NCBI RefSeq assembly: GCF_023017105.1
Contig: NZ_JALKEV010000012.1
Location: 62,001 to 126,000 of the forward strand
Source of the DNA: Halalkalibacter sp. APA_J-10(15)
Lineage (GTDB): Bacteria > Bacillota > Bacilli > Bacillales > Bacillaceae_D
Length of the DNA: 64,000 nucleotides
Direction: 5' to 3'
In this document: one piece after another, positions 26,393 to 36,625 of the stretch
Layout: each line of letters starts with the position of its first letter
How positions within the stretch are numbered: the first letter of the stretch is position 1
The notes under the pieces: generated by a model
Seen by the model: the letters and a program-made list of their open reading frames with translations, nothing else
Database searches by the model: none
Told to the model about the DNA's origin: nothing
Made by a program: the position numbers and the translations under genes

Positions 26393-27034
26393 ATGAATAT
26401 AGCTTCATTCTTACCATTACAACCGACGTCTACGTCACACTCTACAGCTTATTCGAAACCTAATATTATGCAATCATTCTTTTCGACCTTTTTACAAGAA
26501 CAAATGGAACGATTACAATTGGATTCAACTACATTGCCCAATCAACCAGCAGGCTTATTTCTCGATCCTTCGCTAAACGTAACAAGAAATATACGAGACA
26601 TACAGTCACCTTCTGTTGTTGAGCAAATTTCGAATACAAGTACAAAACAAGCTGAGGGCGATATTCATGCAATCATTAATCAAGCTGCCGAAAAGTATCA
26701 ACTAGATCCGAATCTCATTCATGCTGTCATTAAGCATGAATCGAACTTCAACCCTAACGCAGTCAGTCATGCTGGTGCATCGGGGCTCATGCAACTTATG
26801 CCAGCAACTGCAAAGATGCTTGGAGTACAAAATATGTTTGATCCTACCGAAAACGTCGAAGGCGGGGCGAAATATTTAAGACAAATGCTCGATCGTTACA
26901 ATGGAAATGTTCAACTAGCTCTAGCCGCTTATAATGCTGGGCCTGGTAATGTTGACAAATATGGTGGAATCCCACCTTTCAAAGAAACCCAAAGCTATGT
27001 ACCACGTGTGTTTAACACATATGCAAGATTATAA
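26393..27034 (+). CDS. yjbJ: Lytic transglycosylase YjbJ (SLT domain)
   Basis: 213 residues. The C-terminal half is a goose-lysozyme-like SLT domain: catalytic Glu in IKHESNFNP, then SGLMQLMPATA and ALAAYNAGPGNV. It cleaves glycan strands of peptidoglycan. No classical signal peptide is seen; the first 90 residues are low in structure. A strong terminator at 27111-27149 follows. Confidence 0.9.
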   Translation: MNIASFLPLQPTSTSHSTAYSKPNIMQSFFSTFLQEQMERLQLDSTTLPNQPAGLFLDPSLNVTRNIRDIQSPSVVEQISNTSTKQAEGDIHAIINQAAEKYQLDPNLIHAVIKHESNFNPNAVSHAGASGLMQLMPATAKMLGVQNMFDPTENVEGGAKYLRQMLDRYNGNVQLALAAYNAGPGNVDKYGGIPPFKETQSYVPRVFNTYARL

Positions 27035-27110
27035 GAAAAACTGCGGTAGCGGTCTTTCCTTAATTGATTAGGCTTCTTCTCCACAAATTAAATTCTAATA
27101 ATGCAATAAA

Positions 27111-27149
27111 AACAGGAGATTGTTAATTTAAACAGTCTCCTGTTTTTTT
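27111..27149 (+). terminator. Terminator after yjbJ
   Basis: AACAGGAGATTG and CAGTCTCCTGTT arms with a TAATTTAAA-type loop, then seven T. Confidence 0.88.
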
Positions 27150-27331
27150 GAGGAGTATCCATAATCTATTCATTCAATCATCTCATTTGATGAACTGAGT
27201 TAAGCTTGCTAAAATAAGAACAAAATAAACTTCTTTCATCAGTGTAAAAGCTTATTGACCAAACATATTATTGGAACTTAGTCCACTTTACATATATACT
27301 TATCTCTAGCTCAATTAGAAGGAGAATGTAT

Positions 27332-27700
27332 ATGACACAAACTCCGTATGATTATATAGGAGAACAAAAATTACACGAGCTTGTGGATGTCTTTTATTCC
27401 CATGTCTCAAAACATGAAGAGCTAGCACCGTTGTTTCCAGCTGATTTATCGGAAACAGCTCGTAAACAAAAACAATTTCTTACACAGTTTCTCGGTGGAC
27501 CCATGTTATATACAGAAGAACATGGTCATCCTATGTTAAGAGCTCGTCACATGCCATTTGTTATCACGCCGCAACAAGCAGAAAATTGGCTATCCTGTAT
27601 GAAACACGCGATGGATGAAGTTAATCTTTCCGGAGATATTCGTGAATATATACTAGAGAGGCTAACGATGACCGCTCATCACATGGTGAACCACCCTTAA
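27332..27700 (+). CDS. yjbI: Truncated hemoglobin, group II (YjbI)
   Basis: 122 residues of the trHbO family. Visible are the helix B/CD region FYSHVSKHEELAPLFPADL, the FLTQFLGGP element and the proximal histidine region LRARHMPF. It binds heme and O2 or NO. The ATG at 27332 lies well spaced after AAGGAG; the ATG six bases earlier does not. It ends 16 bases before spxH, so the two form an operon as in B. subtilis. Confidence 0.93.
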   Translation: MTQTPYDYIGEQKLHELVDVFYSHVSKHEELAPLFPADLSETARKQKQFLTQFLGGPMLYTEEHGHPMLRARHMPFVITPQQAENWLSCMKHAMDEVNLSGDIREYILERLTMTAHHMVNHP

Positions 27701-27716
27701 GAAAGGAGAATGACCA

Positions 27717-28637
27717 TTGAACCGTAAAGATACAACAACAACTTGTGATCAGCTACTGGGAATATGTGGTCTAGATCCTACTGAGAAGCATCACGTTAAA
27801 CAACATAAACCAATAGAAATTTATACATTTATTGATCCGTTATGTGCAGACTGCTGGGCATTCGAACCTATTTTAAAGAAACTACAGATTCAATATAGTC
27901 GCTATTTTCGAATTAGAATCCTCGTAGCCGGACGGCTTGAAGCTTGGAATGCTTGCACAAAAACCGAAAAAGGATTGACAAAAACCAAACAAGAAATCGC
28001 CAGAATTTGGGAGGATATTGCATCAAAATCTGGTATGTCCTGTGATGGAGACTTTTGGCTTGAACATGATCTTAATTCTCCTTATTTAGCCTCAGTTGCC
28101 ATTAAAGCCGCTGAGCTTCAAGGTCCTCATGCAGGAAAACGTTTCTTAAGAAAAATGAGAGAAGCTCTCTTTCTCGAGAAGCAGGATATTACAAATCAAC
28201 AAGTTCTTCTAAAATGTGCAGAGCAAGCTAAATTGGACTTAATTGAATTTAAACAGGACCTTACATCTAAGAATGCATTAGACGCTCTACAAAATGACAT
28301 TCACACAACTCATGAAATGGGTGTAGACTTTGTGCCGACCTTCGTCTTTTTTAATGTAGATAATGAAGAAGATGGGATTAAAATCACAGGTAAGTATCCA
28401 TATCATGTATATGAAGGTATTCTTGAAGATTTACTTGGTTTTAAACCAGAGGCTAACTCGATGATTTCGTTGGAGGAATTTTTACAACTATATGGATTTG
28501 TTTCGACCATTGAAGTCGCGGTTGTCTTTAACCTTACTGAGCAAGAAGCTGAAAAGAAACTCAAGACATTAATGCTTCAGCAAAAAGTAGAATCGGTCCC
28601 CGTTAAATATGGAATGTTTTGGCGAACGTTAAACTAA
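27717..28637 (+). CDS. spxH: ClpXP adaptor SpxH (YjbH) for Spx
   Basis: 306 residues with a DsbA-like thioredoxin fold. The CxxC-type site is CADC in FIDPLCADCWAFEP near residues 40-47. SpxH binds Spx and speeds its degradation by ClpXP; disulfide stress inactivates it by aggregation. Starts at TTG seven bases after AAGGAGA. The target Spx is encoded 8 kb away at 35994. Confidence 0.92.
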   Translation: MNRKDTTTTCDQLLGICGLDPTEKHHVKQHKPIEIYTFIDPLCADCWAFEPILKKLQIQYSRYFRIRILVAGRLEAWNACTKTEKGLTKTKQEIARIWEDIASKSGMSCDGDFWLEHDLNSPYLASVAIKAAELQGPHAGKRFLRKMREALFLEKQDITNQQVLLKCAEQAKLDLIEFKQDLTSKNALDALQNDIHTTHEMGVDFVPTFVFFNVDNEEDGIKITGKYPYHVYEGILEDLLGFKPEANSMISLEEFLQLYGFVSTIEVAVVFNLTEQEAEKKLKTLMLQQKVESVPVKYGMFWRTLN

Positions 28638-28678
28638 TTCATTTTTTCATACATGCCATAATCATCGCCTGCTTTTGG

Positions 28679-28879
28679 AAGGGCACTGAAAAAGTGCGAT
28701 TTTCACTTTTCCAGTGCCCTTTAAGTAATGTGCGTAGCCGTTGCCCGATTTTGAAAGCCTTGCTATGATTGAATTTTTCATAGCAAGGCGTGCAACGAGC
28801 GGAGCCATTACTCTCCTTTGAGTAACTAGAAAGGACTTTTTCAGTGGCTTCTCGTTTTTAGCTTTTTCAGTGCCCTTTT
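28679..28879. repeat. R2 dispersed repeat, copy a (about 200 bp)
   Basis: Ends AAGGGCACTGAAAAAG and CTTTTTCAGTGCCCTTTT are inverted. The interior holds nested palindromes: GTAATG...CATTAC, TAGCCGTTGC...GCAACGAGCGGAGCC, and a central GCCTTGCTATGA/TCATAGCAAGGC. It is about 90 percent identical to 47636-47808. Not coding; between spxH and a small membrane gene. Confidence 0.85.
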
Positions 28880-28978
28880 AGCTTAAATGAATACTCATTC
28901 ATAACTCTTCTTGACTTCTATCTTACACTATTTAGCATATCGTATTTATGAGGACTCTTATGAGGAGGATGACTTGCG

Positions 28979-29152
28979 TTGATTCGTTTAAAATTACTTA
29001 TAGGAATTCCATTTATTATAATCAGTTTCTATTTCTTATTACTTTCGATAATGAAGGTATTTCCGATATGGATTTCAGCCCCACTTCTTTTTATATCTAT
29101 TGTGTTAACTCTTTCACCATTATCTAGCCAAAAGCGCTTTAAAGGCTTTTAA
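28979..29152 (+). CDS. Small membrane protein, 57 residues (YizD position)
   Basis: A TTG start ten bases after GAGGAGG opens a 57-residue frame with two hydrophobic segments (about residues 5-23 and 28-45) and a basic SSQKRFKGF tail. Position between spxH and pepF and size fit yizD of B. subtilis, but I cannot confirm homology. It ends ahead of a bidirectional terminator facing pepF. Confidence 0.65.
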   Translation: MIRLKLLIGIPFIIISFYFLLLSIMKVFPIWISAPLLFISIVLTLSPLSSQKRFKGF

Positions 29153-29204
29153 CGCTTCTTTTTAGCGACTAGCCATTCCGTTTGACATAACTTCTGACTT
29201 TATA

Positions 29205-29239
29205 AATAAGACAGCAATCCTGATGATCGCTGTCTTATT
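29205..29239. terminator. Bidirectional terminator upstream of the pepF stop
   Basis: AATAAGACAGC and GCTGTCTTATT form an 11-base perfect stem, between convergent genes. Confidence 0.8.
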
Positions 29240-29255
29240 CCATCACGTAACAAAT

Positions 29256-31061
29256 CTAAACTTCTGATAATAACTGCTCCATTTCCGTTAAAGTTTCCTC
29301 AAACACATCAAGTGCTTGATCGATCGGCTGAGAAGAAGTCATATCGACTCCTGCATTCTTCAAAACTTCTATCGGATAATCGGAGCTACCCGCCTTCAAA
29401 AATTCAATATACCTCTTAACAGCTGGTTCGCCTTCCTCTAAAATTTGCTTTGACAACGCTGCTGCTGCACTATAGCCTGTTGCGTACTGATACACATAGA
29501 AATTATAATAAAAGTGTGGAATACGCGCCCACTCAAGAGCAATTTCTTTGTCGATGGTAAGCTCTTCACCGAAATATTTCTTATTTAATCTATAGTACAA
29601 ATCAGACAAAAGCTCAGGTGTTAGTGCTTCTCCTTGAGCAGACTTTTCATGAATAAGCTGCTCAAATTCAGCGAACATCGTCTGACGGAAAACGGTTCCT
29701 CTAAAGCCTTCAAGAAAATGATTTAATAAATATAACTTTTTCTTTCGATCATCCGTCTCTTTTACTAAATAATCATTCAACAAAGCCTCATTGACAGTTG
29801 AGGCCACTTCTGCGACAAAGATTGTATAATCCCCGTATACATATGGTTGATTTTCTCGAGTGTAGTAGCTATGCATACTATGACCAAATTCATGAGCAAG
29901 AGTGAACAAATTATTCACGTTATCCTGCCAATTCATTAAAATGTATGGCATCGTTCCGTATGCACCAGATGAATAGGCTCCACTTCTCTTACCTATATTT
30001 TCTTCTACATCAACCCAACGCTTTTCAAAGCCTTCCTTTAAAATCGCTACATACTCTTCACCAAGTGGCTCAACCCCTTTAGCAACGAGCTCTTTTGCTT
30101 CTTCATATGAAATTTTCATCTCAACATCCGAAACGAGTGGCGTATATAAATCATACATATGTAGCTCCTCAACACCTAACACCTTTTTCCGAAGTCGTAC
30201 ATAGCGATGCAGTAAATCTAACCTTTTATTAACGGACTCTACTAACTGGTCATAAACCACTTCTGGAATATGATTTTTACTTAGTGCCGCTTGACGAGCG
30301 GAATCATACTTACGAACCTTTGCATAGAAGCGATTCCTTTTCACTTGACCAGATAATGTCGAAGCAAACGTATTCTTAAATTTACCATACGTATCATAAA
30401 CCGCCTTAAACGCTTCTTCACGCACACGACGATTATGGCTTTCTAAAAACGTTAAATAACGACCATGAGTGACCTCTACCTTATTTCCATTGTCATCTGT
30501 AATTTTCGGAAATTTCATATCAGCGTTATTGAGCATGCCAAATGTTTGACTTGAGCTATTAATCGCCTCACTAGCTTGTGCTAAAATGGATTCCTCCGAT
30601 TCAGATAAAACATGCTCTCTCTCTTCGTTCAATTCTGCAAACATTTGCTTATATAATTGTAAACCTTCTTCTTGCTTTAAAAATGCATGAATGGTTTCTT
30701 CCTCAAGAGATAATAACTCAGGAACGATATAAGAAGACGTTTGTGACACCTCTGCAGCTAAGGCCATCGCTCGATCATTTAACCCTTGGTAAGTTGAGTT
30801 TGTCGTATCCTGATCATAACGCATATGAGCATACGTATATAATTTTCCGAGCTCTTCGGTTATCTCATTGCTCTTCTGAAGAACAGCTAATAATGAAGTC
30901 GGTGAATTTCCCAAAGTCCCTTTTCCTTTTTGCAACTCTGGAAGTTTTGACTTAATTGATTGAAAGGATGCTTCCCATTCTTCACTTGATGAATAAATTG
31001 CTTCTAAGTCCCACGTTTGTTCAACCGGGATCTCTTCACGCTTCTTAACGGCTTGACTCAT
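29256..31061 (-). CDS. pepF: Oligoendopeptidase F
   Basis: 601 residues, M3-family zinc peptidase that cleaves short peptides in the cytoplasm. Zinc motif HEFGH at residues 390-394 with a downstream Glu in FVAEVAST, and an N-terminal helical domain typical of PepF. Conserved neighbour of coiA in Bacillus. B. subtilis PepF (YjbG) affects sporulation when overproduced; the normal role is peptide turnover. Confidence 0.93.
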   Translation of the reverse strand: MSQAVKKREEIPVEQTWDLEAIYSSSEEWEASFQSIKSKLPELQKGKGTLGNSPTSLLAVLQKSNEITEELGKLYTYAHMRYDQDTTNSTYQGLNDRAMALAAEVSQTSSYIVPELLSLEEETIHAFLKQEEGLQLYKQMFAELNEEREHVLSESEESILAQASEAINSSSQTFGMLNNADMKFPKITDDNGNKVEVTHGRYLTFLESHNRRVREEAFKAVYDTYGKFKNTFASTLSGQVKRNRFYAKVRKYDSARQAALSKNHIPEVVYDQLVESVNKRLDLLHRYVRLRKKVLGVEELHMYDLYTPLVSDVEMKISYEEAKELVAKGVEPLGEEYVAILKEGFEKRWVDVEENIGKRSGAYSSGAYGTMPYILMNWQDNVNNLFTLAHEFGHSMHSYYTRENQPYVYGDYTIFVAEVASTVNEALLNDYLVKETDDRKKKLYLLNHFLEGFRGTVFRQTMFAEFEQLIHEKSAQGEALTPELLSDLYYRLNKKYFGEELTIDKEIALEWARIPHFYYNFYVYQYATGYSAAAALSKQILEEGEPAVKRYIEFLKAGSSDYPIEVLKNAGVDMTSSQPIDQALDVFEETLTEMEQLLSEV

Positions 31062-31106
31062 TTCACAGCACCTCCATTTAGATTCCCTTCATCCTATTCG
31101 ACTTTC

Positions 31107-32336
31107 TTAGTTTAATTCCTCTTTCATTTTAGAATTTAAGTATAATGGATTTTTTTCGATAACGCGAAACATACACTTATGATCTAATTGAATGGCTTGT
31201 GATGAGTTTTTAGGATGAATTGCTTCGCGTAAGCGTATATACTGATCATTTGTAGTATCAAGCCTTTGTAAATAACGAACCTTAACTAACCAATCTAGAT
31301 AACCATCTATGCTTAAAGTCCACGATTTAGTATCTAAAAGGTTGCGTTGTGAAAAAAGTCGATTTCGAATAAGCCCTTGCATACATTGAACGACGATGTT
31401 CTTGTTAAAGGGTTGGTTTAATGGTTGATATTGAAAGCACTCTAGTAGGAGGAAAGTTTGCCAAATGTAGGTCGGTGTTTCAAGGAGTTCACAATATGAT
31501 GTTGGCCATCCAGCTTCAATTGGAAATAGACTTGGGGATAAACGATGCTTATAGACGAGTTGACGGAAATACCGTTCGATTAGGTGAGGATAAGGGTGCG
31601 GAATTTGGTAGCGCCAATGCTTCTTAATTGTTAACCATTGTTGTAACAATTGGGATGGTTTTAAAAGAGGGTATAGTACCGTTTCAATTTTAGTATCAAT
31701 TAGAGGTACCTCATTATAGGAAGCTAATACTTTCGTTGTAGAGTATGGAGTAATATGGTGCAAATGACTAATCGCTTTTGTTTCAGGACAATAATATACA
31801 ATCATTCGCTCGGATGTCTGTTGCTCGATAGAAGCAAACCACTCATATGCTTGTAACGTAAATTGATGCTGTCCCCTCCTTTTCAATCGGTTTCCCCCAA
31901 GTATCCAGACTGGTATAATCCCTTGCTGTAAGTACCCTTCTGTTCGCTTCTCAATAAGGTCAAGCGGAATCGTTGAGCATTGATACTCTAAAGCATACAG
32001 TTTGTTTTGTAGGCGAAATACTAAATCTGGCCGTTGCTTAATGATAGGGAGATAATATTCCATTTTAACCGGAACATTTTGATTTTTTAACCAATCATAC
32101 AAATCTCTTTTCCCTGTTAAATGATAGTTTGTTTCATGTTCTGGTAAATAGGAACAGCCTTGCTTAGAGTGATGGGCAAAATGAGAGTGGTTTTTTCGTC
32201 CTATCTTTAGGACGACAGGTTTTTCACAAACGGGGCAATAAAACTGATCTTTTTTACGAAGGTCTTTCAATTCTTGTAGTGGCCAATCATCGACAAGCGA
32301 GATGATCGTTCCATTTGATAATGAAGCAGTAAACAT
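31107..32336 (-). CDS. coiA: Competence protein CoiA
   Basis: 409 residues. N-terminal zinc-finger-like segment FYCPVCEKPVVLK with HSHFAHH and CSYLPE, then a nuclease-like fold (ETNYHLTGKRDLYDWL, RPDLVF, ALEYQCST) typical of CoiA, which is required for recombination of incoming DNA during transformation. The ATG at 32336 follows GGAGGTG by four bases; the longer frame to 32426 has no such site. With comG and mecA nearby, the competence theme is strong. Confidence 0.9.
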   Translation of the reverse strand: MFTASLSNGTIISLVDDWPLQELKDLRKKDQFYCPVCEKPVVLKIGRKNHSHFAHHSKQGCSYLPEHETNYHLTGKRDLYDWLKNQNVPVKMEYYLPIIKQRPDLVFRLQNKLYALEYQCSTIPLDLIEKRTEGYLQQGIIPVWILGGNRLKRRGQHQFTLQAYEWFASIEQQTSERMIVYYCPETKAISHLHHITPYSTTKVLASYNEVPLIDTKIETVLYPLLKPSQLLQQWLTIKKHWRYQIPHPYPHLIERYFRQLVYKHRLSPSLFPIEAGWPTSYCELLETPTYIWQTFLLLECFQYQPLNQPFNKNIVVQCMQGLIRNRLFSQRNLLDTKSWTLSIDGYLDWLVKVRYLQRLDTTNDQYIRLREAIHPKNSSQAIQLDHKCMFRVIEKNPLYLNSKMKEELN

Positions 32337-32554
32337 TTCCCACCTCCATTCTAGTATAAAGGAACTATTTCGACGTGCCTTCTTTCTTCTCCTTCTTTTT
32401 TCACAAAAATCATTCCCTATTTTCAAATTTAAAGAAAGAAAGTTGGGGAAGCTTACCTGCTTCCCTCGGAAAGCGAAATATATTTTAGGAGCAGTTTAAT
32501 TGCATTGCTGTATAGTTTGTTTAAATTCTCCTTCTCATTTATTAAATCTTATCA

Positions 32555-34066
32555 CTACAACAACGGCGAGAGCAATCTAGATGTAGATTCAATTATTTTA
32601 TAAAAAATGGAACGTTGCTTAAATGATTGTTGATCTAACCTTGTAGAATGCTCAAAATCATAAATAAAATCGCTCACTAACTTATTCACACTTTTTGTTC
32701 GGTATAAAAAGGCATTCACTTCAAAATTTAAATGGAAACTTCTCATATCCATGTTAGACGTACCAATCGAGGCAATTTCATGATCAACGATGAGAACCTT
32801 GCTATGTAAAAAGCCTCGTTTGTACTCATAAATATCAACTCCAGCTTCAAGTAACTCAGGAAAATATGAGCGTGAAGCATGGAAAACGATTCGCTTATCT
32901 GGACGGTTTGGAACGAGAATTCTAACATCAATTCCACTTAAAGCAGCAATTTTAACCGCACTTAAAATATCATCATCTGGTATAAAATAAGGACTCGCGA
33001 TCCAAATGGACTTCTTCGCTGACGTAATCATTGAGAAAAAGAGTTTTTTATTAATCTCCCATCTCGAATCTGGTCCACTTGCGATCATTTGCACACCACC
33101 ATCACCTTTTTGATAAGGTGAAATAGGAGGTAAATAAGTAGGATTCACAATCGCTTGATTCGTGACATAATACCAATCTTGAAGGAAAATAAGCTGCAAC
33201 GTTCTAACTGATTCCCCTTTGACATAAAGGTGTGTATCTCTCCACAAGCCAAAATATGAGTGTCTCCCTAAATATTCATCACCTATATTTAAACCACCAA
33301 CAAAACCAATTACCCCATCAATGACAATAATTTTCCGGTGATTACGATAATTAATCTTATGGTTTAATACAGGAAGTCGAACTGGTGAAAATGCCTCAAC
33401 TTCAACACCACCAGCACGCAATTCTTCAATATAGACACGTGAAAGTGCCCAACTTCCAACGGCATCATAAAGAAAACGAACCTCTACTCCTTCCTTTGCC
33501 TTTTCAATTAGAATTTCTTTAATCTCTTGACCAATTTTATCGTGTCTAACGATATAATATTCTAAATGAATATGATGCTCCGCAAGCTTTAACGATTGCA
33601 AAATATGAGTAAAGGTTTCCTTACCATCAGTCAGTACCTTTGTTTCACTCGCAAATGAAACTGGGTTTTTTCCAAGTTTGTGAGCTAATTGAAACAAAAG
33701 CTGCTGGTGCTCCCCCATTTTGTTCATCTGTTCTTCATTTAATGTCCGTTCTCCCTCAATCGTTTGAAATACTTCCTCATCTTTTACAGCCTTTTTAAAG
33801 AATGTTCGATTCTTGCGATGATTTTGACCAAATATTAAATAGAAGAAGAAACCAAAAATCGGAAAGGCTGCTAAGACGAGGAGCCACGTCAGCGTCTTTG
33901 TCGGATGACGATTTTCAAAGAAGATCACCACTGCAATGAAAATAACAGATAATGTAAAAGCAACACTAATAACACCAACAATCCAGCCTTCCCAGTACGA
34001 CCTAGTTATATATAAAGCTGATATAATAATGATAAAAAAAATAAATACATTTAATCGAGTTTTCAT
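32555..34066 (-). CDS. cls: Cardiolipin synthase
   Basis: 503 residues. Two N-terminal membrane helices (about 7-24 and 32-54), a third near 60-80, then two phospholipase-D domains with HKD motifs NHRKIIVIDG...GGLN and HSKVLIVDH...GTSNMD. It condenses phosphatidylglycerol to cardiolipin at the membrane. The second of two adjacent ATGs has the better spacing from AGGAGA. It lies between coiA and mecA. Confidence 0.93.
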   Translation of the reverse strand: MKTRLNVFIFFIIIISALYITRSYWEGWIVGVISVAFTLSVIFIAVVIFFENRHPTKTLTWLLVLAAFPIFGFFFYLIFGQNHRKNRTFFKKAVKDEEVFQTIEGERTLNEEQMNKMGEHQQLLFQLAHKLGKNPVSFASETKVLTDGKETFTHILQSLKLAEHHIHLEYYIVRHDKIGQEIKEILIEKAKEGVEVRFLYDAVGSWALSRVYIEELRAGGVEVEAFSPVRLPVLNHKINYRNHRKIIVIDGVIGFVGGLNIGDEYLGRHSYFGLWRDTHLYVKGESVRTLQLIFLQDWYYVTNQAIVNPTYLPPISPYQKGDGGVQMIASGPDSRWEINKKLFFSMITSAKKSIWIASPYFIPDDDILSAVKIAALSGIDVRILVPNRPDKRIVFHASRSYFPELLEAGVDIYEYKRGFLHSKVLIVDHEIASIGTSNMDMRSFHLNFEVNAFLYRTKSVNKLVSDFIYDFEHSTRLDQQSFKQRSIFYKIIESTSRLLSPLL

Positions 34067-34267
34067 CATACTCTCCTAAAATTAATTGCGTCGTGCTGAG
34101 CCATTATAAATGGTTGAACTTTTCTGAATTGACCTTCTTTCTAGAAAAGCATGCAACGATTGACGCCGATGCCTTTCTCTGAACCGTCCTACACCACATT
34201 GATTAGACTTTTATTTTTTCCATATTTCCCTTTTAATACAAAATATATTTATATATTTTGATTCTTT

Positions 34268-34303
34268 AAAAAAAGCCCCAAAAGGTCTTAGCAAACCTTT
34301 GGG
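34268..34303 (-). terminator. Terminator of mecA
   Basis: CCCAAAGGTTT/GACCTTTTGGGG stem followed by CTTTTTTT on the minus strand. Confidence 0.8.
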
Positions 34304-34314
34304 ACATGTGAACC

Positions 34315-34956
34315 TTACTTGTCAAATGATGTACGCATCGTTAATAAAGCATCTGGTGCTGCAATCTCTTTGCCGTATTCTTTAATACGGTAAATAGAGA
34401 CGTCAGATTCATAACCATACTCTAGCATTTGACTTAAAATATCATCCTGTTGATCTTCGTTGTAACGTTCATCATTAAAGAGTACATACACGTAATAAGT
34501 CCCCTCAAAATAATGAAGCTCGGTGTTTAAATCTTCAACGATCACACCGTGGCTTAAAGCAATCACATCTTCAAAATCAAGGAACCCAATGACAATCTCT
34601 AATTGCTCTAGTCCATCCTCCTGCTGCTCTTCCTCTGCGAGTAAATCAAGAACGGTTTGCTCATCTGAATCCTTGTCTTGTGAAACAGGAATTTCAAGCT
34701 TCACATTTCCATCAGTCACTTGACCTCGTGTTACAACGATTTCTAGCCCTTTATCTAAAGCATGAACCTGGATCCATAACGGACCATCTAGTTCAAATTC
34801 ATCGCGATCACTTGCTTCGTTCATCATTTCAAAGAAGAGCTCTTCTCCACGCTCACGATTGTACCAGATCTCATCTCGATCAAAGCCTCGAGCCTCAATA
34901 TCATTATACGTAATAAAAAACTTAATCGTCGTTTCATTCACGCGTTCAATATCCAT
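34315..34956 (-). CDS. mecA: ClpC adaptor protein MecA
   Basis: 213 residues. The N-terminal domain (MDIERVNETTIKFFITYNDIEARGF) binds substrates such as ComK; an acidic linker near residues 85-115 precedes the ClpC-binding C-terminal domain (FEDVIALSHGV...YFEGTYYVYVLF). It targets ComK to ClpCP and so blocks competence. Good ribosome site upstream; terminator follows. Confidence 0.94.
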   Translation of the reverse strand: MDIERVNETTIKFFITYNDIEARGFDRDEIWYNRERGEELFFEMMNEASDRDEFELDGPLWIQVHALDKGLEIVVTRGQVTDGNVKLEIPVSQDKDSDEQTVLDLLAEEEQQEDGLEQLEIVIGFLDFEDVIALSHGVIVEDLNTELHYFEGTYYVYVLFNDERYNEDQQDDILSQMLEYGYESDVSIYRIKEYGKEIAAPDALLTMRTSFDK

Positions 34957-35293
34957 AATTCGCTCTCCCCCCTAAAGTCGAGTTGTTCCTTATCAATAGA
35001 GTATGCTCGTTTCTCTATCATATCAAGGATTTGAAAAGGTTCAAAGGATTAAATATCGAACCCCTTCTAACTCTATTCTATGATAAATCGAGCAAAAATG
35101 GAAATCCTATCACCTATTTTTACGATAGATGGTGATTGTCCATATTATGATAAATCCTTTCTCTTAGTTTAACAGACATAAAATTAAATATCGAGCCATA
35201 CATTTAGAAAAGACAAGCTTTTAAAAAATAAACTCTTCAAACGTATATGTAACGATAATAAAATTTATGAATTGCTAAAAGGGTGAAGGATAT
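34957..35293. other. Divergent intergenic region between mecA and the TerC gene
   Basis: About 340 AT-rich bases without a supported gene. A short direct repeat (AAATATCGA, near 35050 and 35188) is visible. No yybP-ykoY-like riboswitch could be recognised before the TerC gene. Confidence 0.5.
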
Positions 35294-35974
35294 ATGGATA
35301 GTGAATTTCTTATTTCGTTATTAACCATTATTGGTATTGATATTATTCTCGGTGGGGATAATGCAATAGTAGTCGCTTTAGCGTGCCGACATTTACCACC
35401 GTCCATACGTAATCGAGCCATTATATTAGGCATCTTATTTGCCTTATTAACAAGAATGTCATTAACCGTTGTTGCTGTTCAATTATTAGAGGTGCCTTTT
35501 TTACTTGCAATCGGTGGCGCTTTACTCATCTATATCGCTTATAGCCTACTCACAGAGCAAGCACGAGATCATAAGATTGAAGGTGGCGCAAGTCTCTTTG
35601 AGGCTATTCGTGCCATTATTATTGCAGATCTAGTTATGGGCTTTGATAACGTCATTGCTGTTGCAGGTGCAGCTCATGGAGACCATCTGTTAGTGATGAT
35701 TGGATTAATTATATCTGTGCCGATTATTATTTGGGGAAGTAAGCTTATTTTACTTGCTTTTGATCGATTTCCGATCATTACGTATATAGGGGCAGGTATA
35801 TTAGCCTTTACCGCCTCTAGAATGATTACTCATGAGCCAATGCTTATGCCTTTATTCATCGGTCATCCTATTTTTACAATCATGATACAGTGCTTTATCA
35901 TTATCGCGGTAATCGGGATCGGTGCTTATAAATTACGCAAACAAAAAGAAAGTAGCTCACTCACATATAAGTGA
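35294..35974 (+). CDS. yjbE: TerC-family integral membrane protein (YjbE)
   Basis: 226 residues, about seven membrane helices. The family metal-site motifs are seen in GIDIILGGDNAIVVALA and ADLVMGFDNVIAVAGA, each with GDN/FDN acids inside a helix. TerC proteins of this group support metal (manganese) export or loading of exported enzymes. The neighbourhood mecA-yjbE-spx is conserved in Bacillus. Confidence 0.85.
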   Translation: MDSEFLISLLTIIGIDIILGGDNAIVVALACRHLPPSIRNRAIILGILFALLTRMSLTVVAVQLLEVPFLLAIGGALLIYIAYSLLTEQARDHKIEGGASLFEAIRAIIIADLVMGFDNVIAVAGAAHGDHLLVMIGLIISVPIIIWGSKLILLAFDRFPIITYIGAGILAFTASRMITHEPMLMPLFIGHPIFTIMIQCFIIIAVIGIGAYKLRKQKESSSLTYK

Positions 35975-35983
35975 GGCTACTTT
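35951..35983. terminator. Bidirectional terminator between yjbE and spx
   Basis: AGTAGC and GCTACT with inner TCACT/AGTGA arms overlap the end of yjbE and face the spx stop. Confidence 0.7.
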
Positions 35984-35993
35984 CATTTAGACA

Positions 35994-36407
<414 letters not shown>

Positions 36408-36625
36408 CTAATTTAAATTTGAGATCTACGAAGAGCTACTTTCATTCAATAGCCTCATCCTAAACCATACTTTACAACATAGCTATCTCACAAGTATTTA
36501 CCCTGATGCGTGAGCTTCTAAACCTATTATAACTGATTTTCCTTTCTAAACAAATATGTTTATAAAGTTTTTGAGAATTTTTTTCATTTTAGAATAATTA
36601 TTTTCATCATTTTGTCATGACTTTA

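Noticed and set aside
34957-35293. Manganese (yybP-ykoY) riboswitch ahead of the TerC gene
   Set aside because: The conserved loops of that class could not be found in the 340-base leader.
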